Below are positions 15,527 to 23,339 of a stretch of 41,385 bases of DNA, piece by piece. This DNA comes from a virus. Position 1 is the first letter of the stretch. Each line of letters opens with the position of its first letter. The notes under the pieces were generated by a model. The model had not been told where the DNA came from, did no database searches, and saw only the letters and a program-made list of their open reading frames with translations. Location: positions 1 through 41,385 of IMG/VR virus record IMGVR_UViG_3300020034_000040. One strand, written 5' to 3'. Position numbers and translations under genes: made by a program.

Positions 15527-17391
15527 TCGTCTTCATCGCGCTCAGTTGCCGTCGCGAAGTAGCAATGTGACTTGCCTGGCCCAGGAGAACGCCGAAGGTG
15601 CCCCTCTTCGACCAGCAGAGCAATCGCCCGATCGCTGAGCTTGTTGTCGCCCTTCACGTGTTCACGGATGCGGTTCTTGCCGATGCCAGGAAAGCGCGCC
15701 ACTAGCTCTAGGATGCGCTTCTCAAGCAGTTGAGTCCCTTGTTCAACGCTTGGTCCATCCGCGCTCACGCAGGCTACACGCAGCCCGTAGCGCAGGCTCC
15801 CGCTGTCGTTGCTTAGCCCGTCGCCCACGGTCACTGCCAGCGCTGCCTCCGGAATGCATTCTGCCGGCAAGCTCACGTCCGTCACCTCGAGAGCGAAGTC
15901 CGGCGCTGTGCGGCCGGTGATGCGCGCCTTGTCATGAACCACGGTGGTCGGCCGGCCCTTCTCGCCGCCGAAGATGAACACGCCGCCGCAAGCGTCGAAG
16001 ATGGCGCCCGAACCGCGAATAGCCATGGCCGCCATGCCGGTGTGCTCTTTGGAGGGCTTGCGAGCGTGGTGAATCACCATGAACACACAGCCGGTCGCCT
16101 CTGAGATGCGTGTGAGACCGTCCAGGTGCTTGCGCACATCGGAGCTATTCTCATCGCACGTGGGGAATGCAGCTTTAAGGGAATCAATGATGCAGAGGCG
16201 CTTGCCCTCGCACAGCTGACTCAGCCGCTCGAGCTCGCCGTCCGCGTCCAGGTAGGTGGGCGGGAGCGTGAGTAAGTCCAACTTGCCCGCGAGCTCGTCT
16301 TGCCAAACGCCCATCTCAATGGCCAGGCGCTGGTAGCGCAGCTGGGTCAGGTGGCGCCCCTGCTCGTAATCCACGTGGAGTACGCCGCCTTGGCCCACGT
16401 CGAACTTGCCCCACGCTTGGCGGCCTGCCGCGACCGCTAGTGCAAGGGACTGAAGGCTGACCGTCTTGCCACTGAATCCGTAGCCGGCGATCAGCGTGGG
16501 GGCGCCAGGCGCGATGCTGAGCTCTTTGCAGAGCCAGGGGATGTTGGGCAGCGCTGTGGCTAGTTCTGTCCATCCCAGGACGGCCCAGCCTTTTACGGGT
16601 GCCGCTGGCGTGTACCGGCGCGCCACGCCCTCGGCTACGCGCCGCACCTCGGGCTCATCGAGCGGAGGCCGGCAACGCGCTGCGTTTTCCTGGATGAGGG
16701 CAGCGGTAATCGCCGGAGCACCGAATCCACGGCGGCGCATGGCGCCTGCCATGACCGTCAGGGCGTCATTGCGGCCGCCGGACACGAATGCGTCAGCGGC
16801 CGCAGGCCCTTCAGCAAGGGCCTTTGCGCGCTTCTGGCGGGCACTGGCCAGGAACCACTTGGGGGCAGGCTCGGTGGTTTCGCCGCCGCCCACGTCCCAC
16901 GAGTAGCGCCGGCCTGACTCGTGAAGGCTGGGCGGGGCGATCACGTATCCGCCCTCACCGCGCACGTCGAGGCCAGGCCCGACGAGCTCGACGCTGTTCG
17001 GCACGCGCTCGCCGTCGCTCAGCAGGTACCAATGCTCACCACCGGAGCCCGTCACCGAGCGGCGCGTGTCGGGCAAGTCCAGGCCATTGCTGGTACCGCC
17101 TTTGTCCGGGTCCACGTCGAGCACGACCAGGCCACCACCAGTCGCGACACCAATGTTTGCGTCGCTCCACTTGCCCCACCAGTCGCGTACCTGTTTCTCG
17201 TCGCCGCTCGCATCGGTGCAACCCTTCAGCGTGCGAGGGTGCTTTCCAATCGAGGTGCAGTCCAGCTTGTTGCAGCTGCAATGCGTGCCCGTCTTGCTCA
17301 CTTTCGGTGTGTGGCACGGGAAAACCCGATAGCCCTGCGCCAACAGCTCGAGCGCGGCGTCTAGCATCACGGGGGACTTGGCTACGGGCAT
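15523..17391 (-). CDS. Bifunctional primase-polymerase/helicase replication protein
   Basis: 622 residues from ATG at 17391 (TGATG with the upstream stop). The N-terminal Prim-Pol domain shows AQGYRVFPCHTP, a small Cys cluster, GVATGGGLVVLDVDPDKGG with the acidic pair, GGEHWYLL and a later LDVRGEGGYVIAPPS. The C-terminal RecA-like ATPase has Walker A AGYGFSGKTVS, Walker B LCIIDSLKAAF and the sensor VIHHARKP. The last about 60 residues look like a winged helix (GIGKNRIREHVKGDNKLSDRA). It should prime and unwind at the phage origin. It lies beside the iteron array. Confidence 0.85.
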   Translation of the reverse strand: MPVAKSPVMLDAALELLAQGYRVFPCHTPKVSKTGTHCSCNKLDCTSIGKHPRTLKGCTDASGDEKQVRDWWGKWSDANIGVATGGGLVVLDVDPDKGGTSNGLDLPDTRRSVTGSGGEHWYLLSDGERVPNSVELVGPGLDVRGEGGYVIAPPSLHESGRRYSWDVGGGETTEPAPKWFLASARQKRAKALAEGPAAADAFVSGGRNDALTVMAGAMRRRGFGAPAITAALIQENAARCRPPLDEPEVRRVAEGVARRYTPAAPVKGWAVLGWTELATALPNIPWLCKELSIAPGAPTLIAGYGFSGKTVSLQSLALAVAAGRQAWGKFDVGQGGVLHVDYEQGRHLTQLRYQRLAIEMGVWQDELAGKLDLLTLPPTYLDADGELERLSQLCEGKRLCIIDSLKAAFPTCDENSSDVRKHLDGLTRISEATGCVFMVIHHARKPSKEHTGMAAMAIRGSGAIFDACGGVFIFGGEKGRPTTVVHDKARITGRTAPDFALEVTDVSLPAECIPEAALAVTVGDGLSNDSGSLRYGLRVACVSADGPSVEQGTQLLEKRILELVARFPGIGKNRIREHVKGDNKLSDRAIALLVEEGHLRRSPGPGKSHCYFATATERDEDD

Positions 17392-18002
17392 CACTTACGC
17401 ACCTCGGCTTGCCTGGCCAAGCCGATGAGCATTTCGGCGAAGAGGGGGGGGGAGTGGATTGCTTGCTTGTGCGTCAAGCGAGGGCGGTCGTTTGCACGTC
17501 CGCGCAGGTGGTTCCCGCACCACGACACCAGCGCCTTGCATTCACGGTCCGGCGTGACACCCCAGAGAAGCTCAGGCGGCGCTTCGGCTCCCACGTAGTA
17601 GAGCCAAGTCGCTTTCTTGGCCATGTGCCCGTAGCGGCACTGCTCGACATAGCAAGTCCACTCGCCCGGCAAAGCGCCCGGTACCCAACCGCCACCGGTC
17701 GGCGGCTTTGGTAGACCGAAAGCTGGCCATGCTTTCGAGTAGGCCGGATGCTCGAGCACGCCGCCAACGCGCCGAAGCGTGGCGAGCGCAGAGGCAAAGC
17801 ATCCGCCGTCGTCGCCAATCTTGTGGCCCCAACGAGCTTGCACAAGGCCAGCCAAGCGGCACCAGCGTGAGCAAGGCGGATGCGCCACCACCGGCGCCGG
17901 CCCCACGTACAGCCGCGCGTCACGGCTCTCGTCGAACCACTGTGAAACGAGCTTCGGGTACGGACCGCGCGGGTCGACATACAGGGCAACAGGCTCTCTC
18001 AC
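17391..18002 (-). CDS. PPC-motif phage protein of unknown function
   Basis: 203 residues from GTG at 18002 (GTGA overlap). VVAHPPCSRWCRLAGL, then GGCFASALATLRRVGGVLEHPAYSKAW and GHMAKKATWLYYVG, form a pattern I know from many phage and prophage proteins. The PPC element recalls the active site loop of cytosine-C5 DNA methyltransferases, but no AdoMet-binding motif is visible. A catalytic role is not claimed. It stands directly before the primase. Confidence 0.6.
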   Translation of the reverse strand: MREPVALYVDPRGPYPKLVSQWFDESRDARLYVGPAPVVAHPPCSRWCRLAGLVQARWGHKIGDDGGCFASALATLRRVGGVLEHPAYSKAWPAFGLPKPPTGGGWVPGALPGEWTCYVEQCRYGHMAKKATWLYYVGAEAPPELLWGVTPDRECKALVSWCGNHLRGRANDRPRLTHKQAIHSPPLFAEMLIGLARQAEVRK

Positions 18003-18184
18003 TCATTCCCCACCATCGCCAGTCCAGCCTTTTCACGCAGCATCCGAAGCGCTTTGCGCACGTTGCCATCGCCGCGCTTGAAAGGCGGGCGACGGTCAGG
18101 GCGCGTCACACGCACGCGCGGCTTCCTCTCGACGGGCACGCCAGGCAAACAGTCGAAGCAGTCGCAGCGAGGGGCGTGGTTCAT
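17999..18184 (-). CDS. Small basic Cys protein
   Basis: 61 residues from ATG at 18184 (AATGA with the upstream stop). CDCFDC near the N terminus may bind a metal. The rest is basic (ERKPRVRVTRPDRRPPFKRG, KALRMLREKAG). Function unknown; nucleic acid contact is plausible from charge. Confidence 0.55.
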   Translation of the reverse strand: MNHAPRCDCFDCLPGVPVERKPRVRVTRPDRRPPFKRGDGNVRKALRMLREKAGLAMVGNE

Positions 18185-18276
18185 TGGCGTCTCCCGTAGC
18201 GGCGCAGACCCATTCGCTGCCGAAGCTTCCACATGTACAGCGCCGACATGGCGCGACTGAGCGGGGTGCTGGTCAT
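18181..18276 (-). CDS. Tiny coupled protein, 31 residues
   Basis: ATG at 18276 overlaps the stop of the interrupted gene (ATGA), and its own TGA overlaps the next ATG at 18184. The chain of overlaps is the main evidence. The peptide is basic and helical (MTSTPLSRAMSALYMWKLRQ). Function unknown. Confidence 0.45.
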   Translation of the reverse strand: MTSTPLSRAMSALYMWKLRQRMGLRRYGRRQ

Positions 18277-18332
18277 GGCAACACCTTGAAAGAGAATTCC
18301 AAGCCGGGCGCGTCGTCGGCCATGATTCGAAC
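18273..18332 (-). pseudogene. 3' part of an 89-codon gene split by the IS element
   Basis: This holds the last 19 codons (VRIMADDAPGLEFSFKVLP) of a gene whose first 72 codons lie at 20022-20239. Removing the IS and one copy of ATTCGAAC restores one open frame of 89 codons. The IS end supplies GGGAG and two in-frame ATGs (18341, 18335), so a 22-residue restart product is possible, which would keep the ATGA coupling to the next gene. Confidence 0.85.
18325..18332. repeat. Target site duplication ATTCGAAC (left)
   Basis: Direct 8-bp copy immediately outside the left IS end, identical to 20022-20029. Confidence 0.92.
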
Positions 18333-18412
18333 CATGCTCATCCGGTTGTCTCCCAACGGGTAAGGGTTTCGCGCACTTACGAACAATCGACCGTGCACGC
18401 GCAGATATCCGG

Positions 18413-18440
18413 TTGACACCCACGATACAAGGCGCATAAT
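18413..18440 (+). promoter_or_regulatory. Promoter of the IS operon
   Basis: TTGACA (18413-18418), a 16-base spacer and CATAAT (18435-18440) form a near-consensus sigma-70 promoter about 70 bases before the first passenger gene. It points rightward, against the phage operon it sits in. Confidence 0.7.
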
Positions 18441-18510
18441 GGTTGGACACTGAGCGGCCCGGTGCAGCGGAAACTGCCCGGGCCCAGCCAAAGTCGAAAG
18501 GGACTCTGAC

Positions 18511-18705
18511 ATGAACACTGTAATCCGAATCAAGACTCGCAACAACTCGGACGCCCGCAACTTCCGCCTGCTCGGCGACCTCGCCGACGTGAACCACAAC
18601 GGTGGAAAGCTTGTGATCGCGCGTGTCGAGGCTGACGACGTCGAAGCCGTCAAGGCGCTGCTGGACGACAGCTACATGGTCGCGAGCTACGAGGTGCAGT
18701 CGTGA
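18511..18705 (+). CDS. IS passenger gene 1, unknown 64-residue protein
   Basis: ATG at 18511 with AAAGGGA upstream. The protein is small and alpha/beta (MNTVIRIKTRNNSDARNFRL, KLVIARVEADDVEAVKALLD). I do not recognise it. It lies inside the IS between its promoter and the transposase and ends in TGA overlapping the next start (GTGA), so it belongs to the element and not to the phage. Confidence 0.65.
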   Translation: MNTVIRIKTRNNSDARNFRLLGDLADVNHNGGKLVIARVEADDVEAVKALLDDSYMVASYEVQS

Positions 18706-18950
18706 GCGCGGTCGCTGCGACGATCTACGAGGCCGGCAACGGCTTCCCGGACGTGGGCGACTACGTCCCGGGCGACGACGGCAACCTGTACCAGGTGACC
18801 GCGCTGGGCCCGCGCATCCAGACGGGCTCACGGTCGGGTGAGTCCAATCATATCCCATACTGCCGCGTGACTCTGGTCGATTGGTCGGCGTGCGAAGAGG
18901 GTGACGAGCACACTGCTCGCGCCGTGCTGGGCTCGGACGAGGAGGGCTGA
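18702..18950 (+). CDS. IS passenger gene 2, unknown 82-residue acidic protein
   Basis: GTG at 18702 is coupled to passenger gene 1 by GTGA. The protein is acidic, with a probable small beta domain (GDYVPGDDGNLYQVTALGPR) and ends EGDEHTARAVLGSDEEG. Function unknown. It ends five bases before the transposase ATG. Confidence 0.6.
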   Translation: MSAVAATIYEAGNGFPDVGDYVPGDDGNLYQVTALGPRIQTGSRSGESNHIPYCRVTLVDWSACEEGDEHTARAVLGSDEEG

Positions 18951-18954
18951 CCCG

Positions 18955-20016
18955 ATGAGCCCCGCCAGCACCCACGACGTGCACCGCGGGGCTCTGCCCT
19001 TCCCGCGATCGCTGCCAGAATTCCAGCGCCTGTTCCCCGATGATGCGGCGTGCGGCGCGTACCTGGAGCGCTGCCGCTGGCCTGAGCTGTTCCGCTGCCC
19101 CGCGTGCGGCGTGGGCGGCGACCCATTCCGCTTTGCGGCGCGCCCCGGCGTGCTGCGTTGCCGGGCCTGCCGCAAGGACACGTCGCTCACGGCGGGGACC
19201 ATCATGCACCGCACGCACAGCCCGCTCAGCACGTGGTTCTGGGCCGCCTATCTCGTGAGCACGCAGACCCCGGGCATGTCGGCCACGCAGTTTGCGCGGC
19301 AGCTGGGCCTGACCCGCTACGAGACGGCGTTCCAAATTCTCCACAAGCTCAGGGCCGCCATGATTCGCCCCAACGTGGACCGCATCGGCGGCGAAAACGT
19401 GGTTGTCGAGCTGGACGAGTCGCTGGTCGGCGGCGCAACGCGGGGCGAGGGCCGAGGCGTCCACCACAAGGTGTACCTTGCGGGCGCCGTGGAGAGCCTC
19501 CAGCGCGCTCCGGCTGTGGACGGCGGCAAGGTCAGCAAGAGCAAGCTCCGACGCAATGGCACGTACGCCGGGCGCCTGCGATTGCGTGTCCTGCCCGACC
19601 GTACGGCGCCGGGCCTGCTCGGCTTCGCGCGCGAGTCGATCGCCCAGGGCAGCTTTGTGCGGACCGACGACTTCCCGGGGTACGCGCAGCTCGATCTGGA
19701 ATGCGGCGTGCGCCACTCGCCTGTGGCTGAGCGCGGCGACCCCGCCGTAGCCGAAGCGCATCTGCCGCTGATTCACTTGGTTTTCTCGAATTTCAAGGCT
19801 TGGTTGCAAGGCACTCACCATTCCGTCTCGCCAAAACACCTACAGGCCTACGCCTCAGAGTACGTTTTCCGCTTCAATCGCCGCTTCTATCCGTTCAACG
19901 GATTCCGATCTTTGCTGGGACTCGCTGCGACGCAGGAGTCGATGACGTACGACGGTCTGTATTCGGACGAGTGCGTACATCCGATAGCAGTCGGACCGTG
20001 GGAGTTAACCGGATGA
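18955..20016 (+). CDS. IS1595-family (ISXO2-like) transposase
   Basis: 353 residues. An N-terminal zinc ribbon (RCPACG, then RCRACRK) is followed by a helix-turn-helix region (MSATQFARQLGLTRYETAFQ). The DDE-type core has VVVELDESLVGG (first Asp) and FVRTDDFPGY (second). The typical ISXO2 end follows, with GTHHSVSPKHLQAYASEYVF and RFNRR. The stop codon lies inside the right inverted repeat. The reading frame appears intact. Confidence 0.93.
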   Translation: MSPASTHDVHRGALPFPRSLPEFQRLFPDDAACGAYLERCRWPELFRCPACGVGGDPFRFAARPGVLRCRACRKDTSLTAGTIMHRTHSPLSTWFWAAYLVSTQTPGMSATQFARQLGLTRYETAFQILHKLRAAMIRPNVDRIGGENVVVELDESLVGGATRGEGRGVHHKVYLAGAVESLQRAPAVDGGKVSKSKLRRNGTYAGRLRLRVLPDRTAPGLLGFARESIAQGSFVRTDDFPGYAQLDLECGVRHSPVAERGDPAVAEAHLPLIHLVFSNFKAWLQGTHHSVSPKHLQAYASEYVFRFNRRFYPFNGFRSLLGLAATQESMTYDGLYSDECVHPIAVGPWELTG

Positions 20017-20021
20017 GCATG

Positions 20022-20029
20022 ATTCGAAC
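20022..20029. repeat. Target site duplication ATTCGAAC (right)
   Basis: Direct 8-bp copy immediately outside the right IS end, identical to 18325-18332. Confidence 0.92.
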
Positions 20030-20239
20030 CTCGTAGCCGGCAACGTGCGTGACGATGACTCCGCGCCGTTCAACGCTTTCAATCGTCATCGGCCGCTGCA
20101 GCTCTCGGCAGATTCTTTCCCAGAATCCGGGGCGGGTCAGCACGAGCGCAGCTCCGCGTGGGTTCTCAGCTCGACAGAGCGATGCGATATCCACAAGTGT
20201 GTCGAGAAACGGGGCTCCCTGACCGTTGAATGGCGTCAT
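20022..20239 (-). pseudogene. 5' part of an 89-codon gene split by the IS element
   Basis: ATG at 20239 is coupled to the VRR-NUC stop (ATGA). It encodes MTPFNGQGAPFLDTL and so on, with RPGFWERICRELQRP and VIVTHVAGYEVRI. The frame runs on into the IS and stops at 19895, giving a 114-residue chimera with a foreign tail. The ancestral 89-residue product is unknown to me. It is a small phage protein between nuclease and primase genes. Confidence 0.85.
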
Positions 20240-20628
20240 CCAATCCTCCTCGCGCGCGCCAAAGCGGGCAGCGCCTGTTGCGGGTCGTTAATCACTTCCG
20301 CGTAGCCGCCCATGCGGTTCACCAAGTCGCGGAACAGGCGCTGCAGCTCTGCGCGCTTCTTCTCAGTGCTCGCACCAACCTTCTTCAGCTCGATGGCGGT
20401 GAAGCGGGCAATCGTCTTGCCCACCATCTCTGGGGTGATGACGATCGAGACGAGCCCGACCAAGTCCGAGCTGCCTTCACAGAGCCCGTACTTGACGTTG
20501 CTGATCGCCCCCTGGGGCGAGACGAATTCGGCTTGCCCCACGTTGTTGCGGTAGAAGACGCAACCGGGCTGCGTTCCGAGCGCAAGGCGCACCTCATGCT
20601 GAATCTCTTTCTCTAGGCGGGACTTCAT
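20236..20628 (-). CDS. VRR-NUC domain nuclease
   Basis: 130 residues. E-K-E-I-Q-H-E-V near the start, then YRNNVG, YGLCEGSSDLVGLV (catalytic Asp region) and FTAIELKKVGA (E-x-K) are the VRR-NUC nuclease motifs, followed by FRDLVNRMGGYAEVI. Phage members act on branched DNA or as stand-alone endonucleases. ATGA coupling to the HNH gene. Confidence 0.85.
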   Translation of the reverse strand: MKSRLEKEIQHEVRLALGTQPGCVFYRNNVGQAEFVSPQGAISNVKYGLCEGSSDLVGLVSIVITPEMVGKTIARFTAIELKKVGASTEKKRAELQRLFRDLVNRMGGYAEVINDPQQALPALARARRIG

Positions 20629-20936
20629 CGCTGCAGCTCCGGAAGTGGCGCCGTGATGGCGGCCAGGATGCGGAATGCAGCGGCGGGGGCGAACTCAGTG
20701 ACCGGGCGATTGCCCCGGTCGCGGTTGCAGCCCATGCAGGCCGTCAGCAGGTTCTCTGTGGTGTTCGTCCCGCCCGCGCTGCGCGGCACCATGTGGTCGA
20801 GCGTGAGGCGCTCAGCGAGCGTGCCGCAGTAGATGCAGCGATGTCCGTCACGCGCGTAGATGCGCCGCCGCCGCACCTTGCCAATCCACTTCGAACCCTT
20901 GCCGGCGTTGCCAGCAGTGCGACCTCTAACCGGCAT
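20625..20936 (-). CDS. HNH endonuclease
   Basis: 103 residues from ATG at 20936 (GAGGGAG six bases upstream; 11-base overlap with the helicase). It shows RDGHRCIYCG, LTLDHMVPRSAGG and ENLLTACMGCNRDRG, the Cys-coordinated HNH finger with the catalytic His in DHMVP. It probably nicks or cuts DNA during replication or packaging. A homing role is less likely because the gene is coupled in the operon. Confidence 0.88.
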   Translation of the reverse strand: MPVRGRTAGNAGKGSKWIGKVRRRRIYARDGHRCIYCGTLAERLTLDHMVPRSAGGTNTTENLLTACMGCNRDRGNRPVTEFAPAAAFRILAAITAPLPELQR

Positions 20937-22236
20937 GTGACGCTCCCTCTTCTTTGATCCATTGCTGTGGCGGCCAGTACCCAAACCGAGCGCGGTACCG
21001 ATGCATTGCCCACCCGGGCTTGTGACCAGACGCGGCGCCCTTCAGCAACTGCGAGCGAAAGAACGCGCGCTTGCTTGACTCGGGCGTGACGTTGTCGATT
21101 CGCGCTAGCTCAGCTTTCTTTTCGCGCGGCTGCTCAGCGACCGGAAACACGTACGAGCAGCGCTCGCACACCGCGCGCATGCGGAACACGGCTCCACACG
21201 ACGGGCACTGGCGGACCGCTGGCAGCGCTTTGTCGACAGTGATCGGCTTCCCACTGAGCGAATAAATCCGCGAATCGTCGGGCATGCCGTGCTGGTGCAC
21301 CGCCCCCTTGCAGTCGATGAGTAGGCAATCCTTCTTCCCTTCAGAAGGGCGACGGATGCGCCCAATCACCTGCAGGAACGTGGCCGCTGACGAGCAGCTG
21401 CGCGCCATCACGCACACTTCGACGGACGGACAATCCCAGCCCTCGGTCAGCACGAAAACGTTCACGAGCACCCGGATGCGCCCAGCGTCGAACGCCTCCA
21501 GCGTGGCCGCGCGCTCGTCAGCGTCCGTCTTGCCGTCGATGTAGCCGGCCTCATCGCCCCAAGTCCGCGCAAGCTCGCGGCCGTGCGCGACGCTGGAGGC
21601 GAAAACCACGGCCTTGCGGTTCGGCGCGTACTTCTCGAGCGACGCTACCGGGTCAATGATGTCCGAGCCTTCGAGCCGACACGGCGGACCGATTACGGTG
21701 ATCGGAACCAGGTGCCCAGCTGCCACTAGCTCGGGGATGGTTGCGACCTCCAGCAGCTCATCGAACATGCCGTTCAGCCCCGTGCCGTCCGGACGCTGTG
21801 GGGTCGCGGTGAAGCCCGTCACCGGCACGCCGCGGTACGGCTCCATCAGCTTGTTCCATTCGACGCTGAGGTAGTGGTGGGCCTCGTCGGGGATGAGTAG
21901 CGACGCCTTGGGGCGCAGCTGGGGGCGAGCCAGCAGCGTCTGAATGCTGCACACCACGACCTTGGCGTTTTGATTGAAGCCGCCTTCGGCCGCGATGGCG
22001 CCCAGGTCGCGGATGCCCGCTTTCCAGAGCTTGTCGACGGCTTGCTTCACCAGCTCGATGCGGTGCGCAAGGCAGACCACCTGGCCCTCGCGGGCGTAGT
22101 GCAGCTGGGCAATCTTCGAGAGAATCACCGTCTTGCCGCTCCCCGTGGGCGAGACGAACAGGACGGAGCGCTTGCCGCGCTGAAAGGCTTCCCGTCCGCG
22201 CTCGATGGCGCGGAGCTGATAGTCGCGCAGCTCCAT
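20926..22236 (-). CDS. SF2 DEAD/DEAH-box helicase, RadD-like
   Basis: 436 residues. Motif I SPTGSGKT (29-36), II DEAH (117-120), III TATP (143-146), VI QVIGRIRR (289-296). A C-terminal zinc ribbon has C344, C347, C357 and C360. The fold and the zinc site match RadD/ComFA-type helicases often found in phage replication regions. It should remodel DNA during replication or repair. It starts at the stop of the sigma-4-like gene. Confidence 0.88.
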   Translation of the reverse strand: MELRDYQLRAIERGREAFQRGKRSVLFVSPTGSGKTVILSKIAQLHYAREGQVVCLAHRIELVKQAVDKLWKAGIRDLGAIAAEGGFNQNAKVVVCSIQTLLARPQLRPKASLLIPDEAHHYLSVEWNKLMEPYRGVPVTGFTATPQRPDGTGLNGMFDELLEVATIPELVAAGHLVPITVIGPPCRLEGSDIIDPVASLEKYAPNRKAVVFASSVAHGRELARTWGDEAGYIDGKTDADERAATLEAFDAGRIRVLVNVFVLTEGWDCPSVEVCVMARSCSSAATFLQVIGRIRRPSEGKKDCLLIDCKGAVHQHGMPDDSRIYSLSGKPITVDKALPAVRQCPSCGAVFRMRAVCERCSYVFPVAEQPREKKAELARIDNVTPESSKRAFFRSQLLKGAASGHKPGWAMHRYRARFGYWPPQQWIKEEGASHAG

Positions 22237-22763
22237 CAGAGGTCGTCCCTGGTCAGCACTAGCGCGCGCCGAAAGCTGTCTAGAGCGGCGGCTTCAATCT
22301 GTCGCCCACGCTCTTTCATAACGTTCATCAGATGAGCGACGCCCTCTAGGCTTAAAGGCCCATCGTCTGCCACGTCTAGCGAGCACGTCTCTGGCAGTTG
22401 TTCGAGCTCGAGCCCCGGGAACTTCTCCTTTAGCCCGCCAGCTTGAGACACCTCGAAGGCGAGGTGGTGTCGACAGCTCACCCACGGACACGGGCGCGGT
22501 CCGTTGACACAATCGCCGCGCGTTTTTGGGCGCCCCTCGTTGGGCGCCGTGACGACCCGTAGGTTATGGTGTTTCTTGCTCAGCCCACGCAGATCACGCA
22601 AGCTGATGGTCTGCGCGCGCTCGGACATGCTTGAGCGTGATTCGCGGTTTTCTGTGCCGCAGACAGAGCAGACAAACCGTGTCGTCTTGTCGAGCGCGAC
22701 GGCGCTGCACTTGCGGCACACTTGCTTTGCGACGATGTAGCCTTTGGCTGTAGATGCCGTCAT
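22236..22763 (-). CDS. Zinc-ribbon protein with divergent sigma-70 region-4-like helix-turn-helix
   Basis: 175 residues. An N-terminal zinc ribbon has CRKC and CSVCG. GPRPCPWVSCRHHL then leads to ETCSLDVADDGPLSLEGVAHLM and NVMKERGRQIEAAALDSFRR. The last part has the layout of sigma-70 region 4, in which LTLEEVG..LN.TRERIRQIE.KAL would be typical, but with several key residues changed. I know this arrangement from phage and myxobacterial proteins labelled as sigma-like DNA-binding proteins. A transcription role, perhaps early-to-late control, is inferred. Confidence 0.65.
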   Translation of the reverse strand: MTASTAKGYIVAKQVCRKCSAVALDKTTRFVCSVCGTENRESRSSMSERAQTISLRDLRGLSKKHHNLRVVTAPNEGRPKTRGDCVNGPRPCPWVSCRHHLAFEVSQAGGLKEKFPGLELEQLPETCSLDVADDGPLSLEGVAHLMNVMKERGRQIEAAALDSFRRALVLTRDDL

Positions 22764-23098
22764 TTAACCCACGCCCCCCCCCACTCGAAGCCGAGCTGTT
22801 TCGGCGACACTTTGGCGCCCTTCGTGGGCGCGACAGGTCGCCCCGTGCTGCGCGGCACAATCGAAACCCAGTGCTCGGTTTTGTTCGCCCAAGCGCGGAG
22901 CCGTTCGAGGTCAGCGTCTACGATGCGCCAGTCGGCGCACGGCGCCTCGAGCCAGCCATGATTCAGGTTCGCTCTGTAGCTGCCCGCCATCGGGAAACGC
23001 AGCGCGACGATCGGACGCTTCGGGTCGTCGAAGCCGACGACGGTCGCGATCTTGGTCGCGCCGCCGCGGTGGACGATGCTGACTTCAGCGCTTTCCAC
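22760..23098 (-). CDS. Unknown protein, early leftward operon
   Basis: 112 residues; overlaps the previous gene by 14 bases and the next by ATGA. It looks beta-rich at first (VSIVHRGGATKIATVVGFDD), then helical (DLERLRAWANKTEHW), and ends GFEWGGAWVK. I do not recognise it. Confidence 0.6.
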   Translation of the reverse strand: MESAEVSIVHRGGATKIATVVGFDDPKRPIVALRFPMAGSYRANLNHGWLEAPCADWRIVDADLERLRAWANKTEHWVSIVPRSTGRPVAPTKGAKVSPKQLGFEWGGAWVK

Positions 23099-23339
23099 GG
23101 CGCTTCTCTTTCAACCAGCGCTGAATGTCTTCTACGTCGAAGCGCGGGTATTCGCCGGGCTGTACGTAGGGGCAGCCCTCGGCCATCATTTTGCGCAGCG
23201 TGCCGCGCGAGATGCTGAGGGCCTTCATGATCTCAACCGAGCTCACGTGTGTCTTCACGCCGCGCGGTTGCGACAGGCGCTCGACCACCAGCGCGAGCTC
23301 TTCGCGCACGATGGTGCGCAGCGTGTCTTCAAGAGACAC
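23085..23339 (-). CDS. AlpA/MerR-like helix-turn-helix protein, excisionase candidate
   Basis: 84 residues from GTG at 23339, with GGAG nine bases upstream and an 11-base overlap with the preceding gene; an ATG at 23390 in frame is possible. VSSVEIMKALSISRGTLRKM then PGEYPRFDVEDIQRWLKEK is the winged helix-turn-helix of excisionase and AlpA proteins. Second gene after the leftward promoter, so it could be the excisionase or a control protein. Confidence 0.7.
   Translation of the reverse strand: MSLEDTLRTIVREELALVVERLSQPRGVKTHVSSVEIMKALSISRGTLRKMMAEGCPYVQPGEYPRFDVEDIQRWLKEKRRGKR

Larger units (their letters stand above)
18333..20021 (+). mobile_element. IS1595/ISXO2-type insertion sequence, 1689 bp
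   Basis: The ends are inverted repeats: CATGCTCATCCGGTT then CTCCCA on the left (18333-18355) matches the reverse complement of 19999-20021, with 2 mismatches in 23. The element is flanked by exact 8-bp duplications ATTCGAAC, the duplication size known for the IS1595 family. It carries two small passenger genes and a transposase in one operon with its own promoter. It splits an 89-codon phage gene, whose frame is restored by precise removal. Intact ends, gene and duplication suggest a recent insertion. Confidence 0.92.

Noticed and set aside
18181-19839. Minus-strand 552-codon frame across the IS
   Set aside because: Mostly a shadow of the transposase; only its last 31 codons form a coupled small gene, listed separately.
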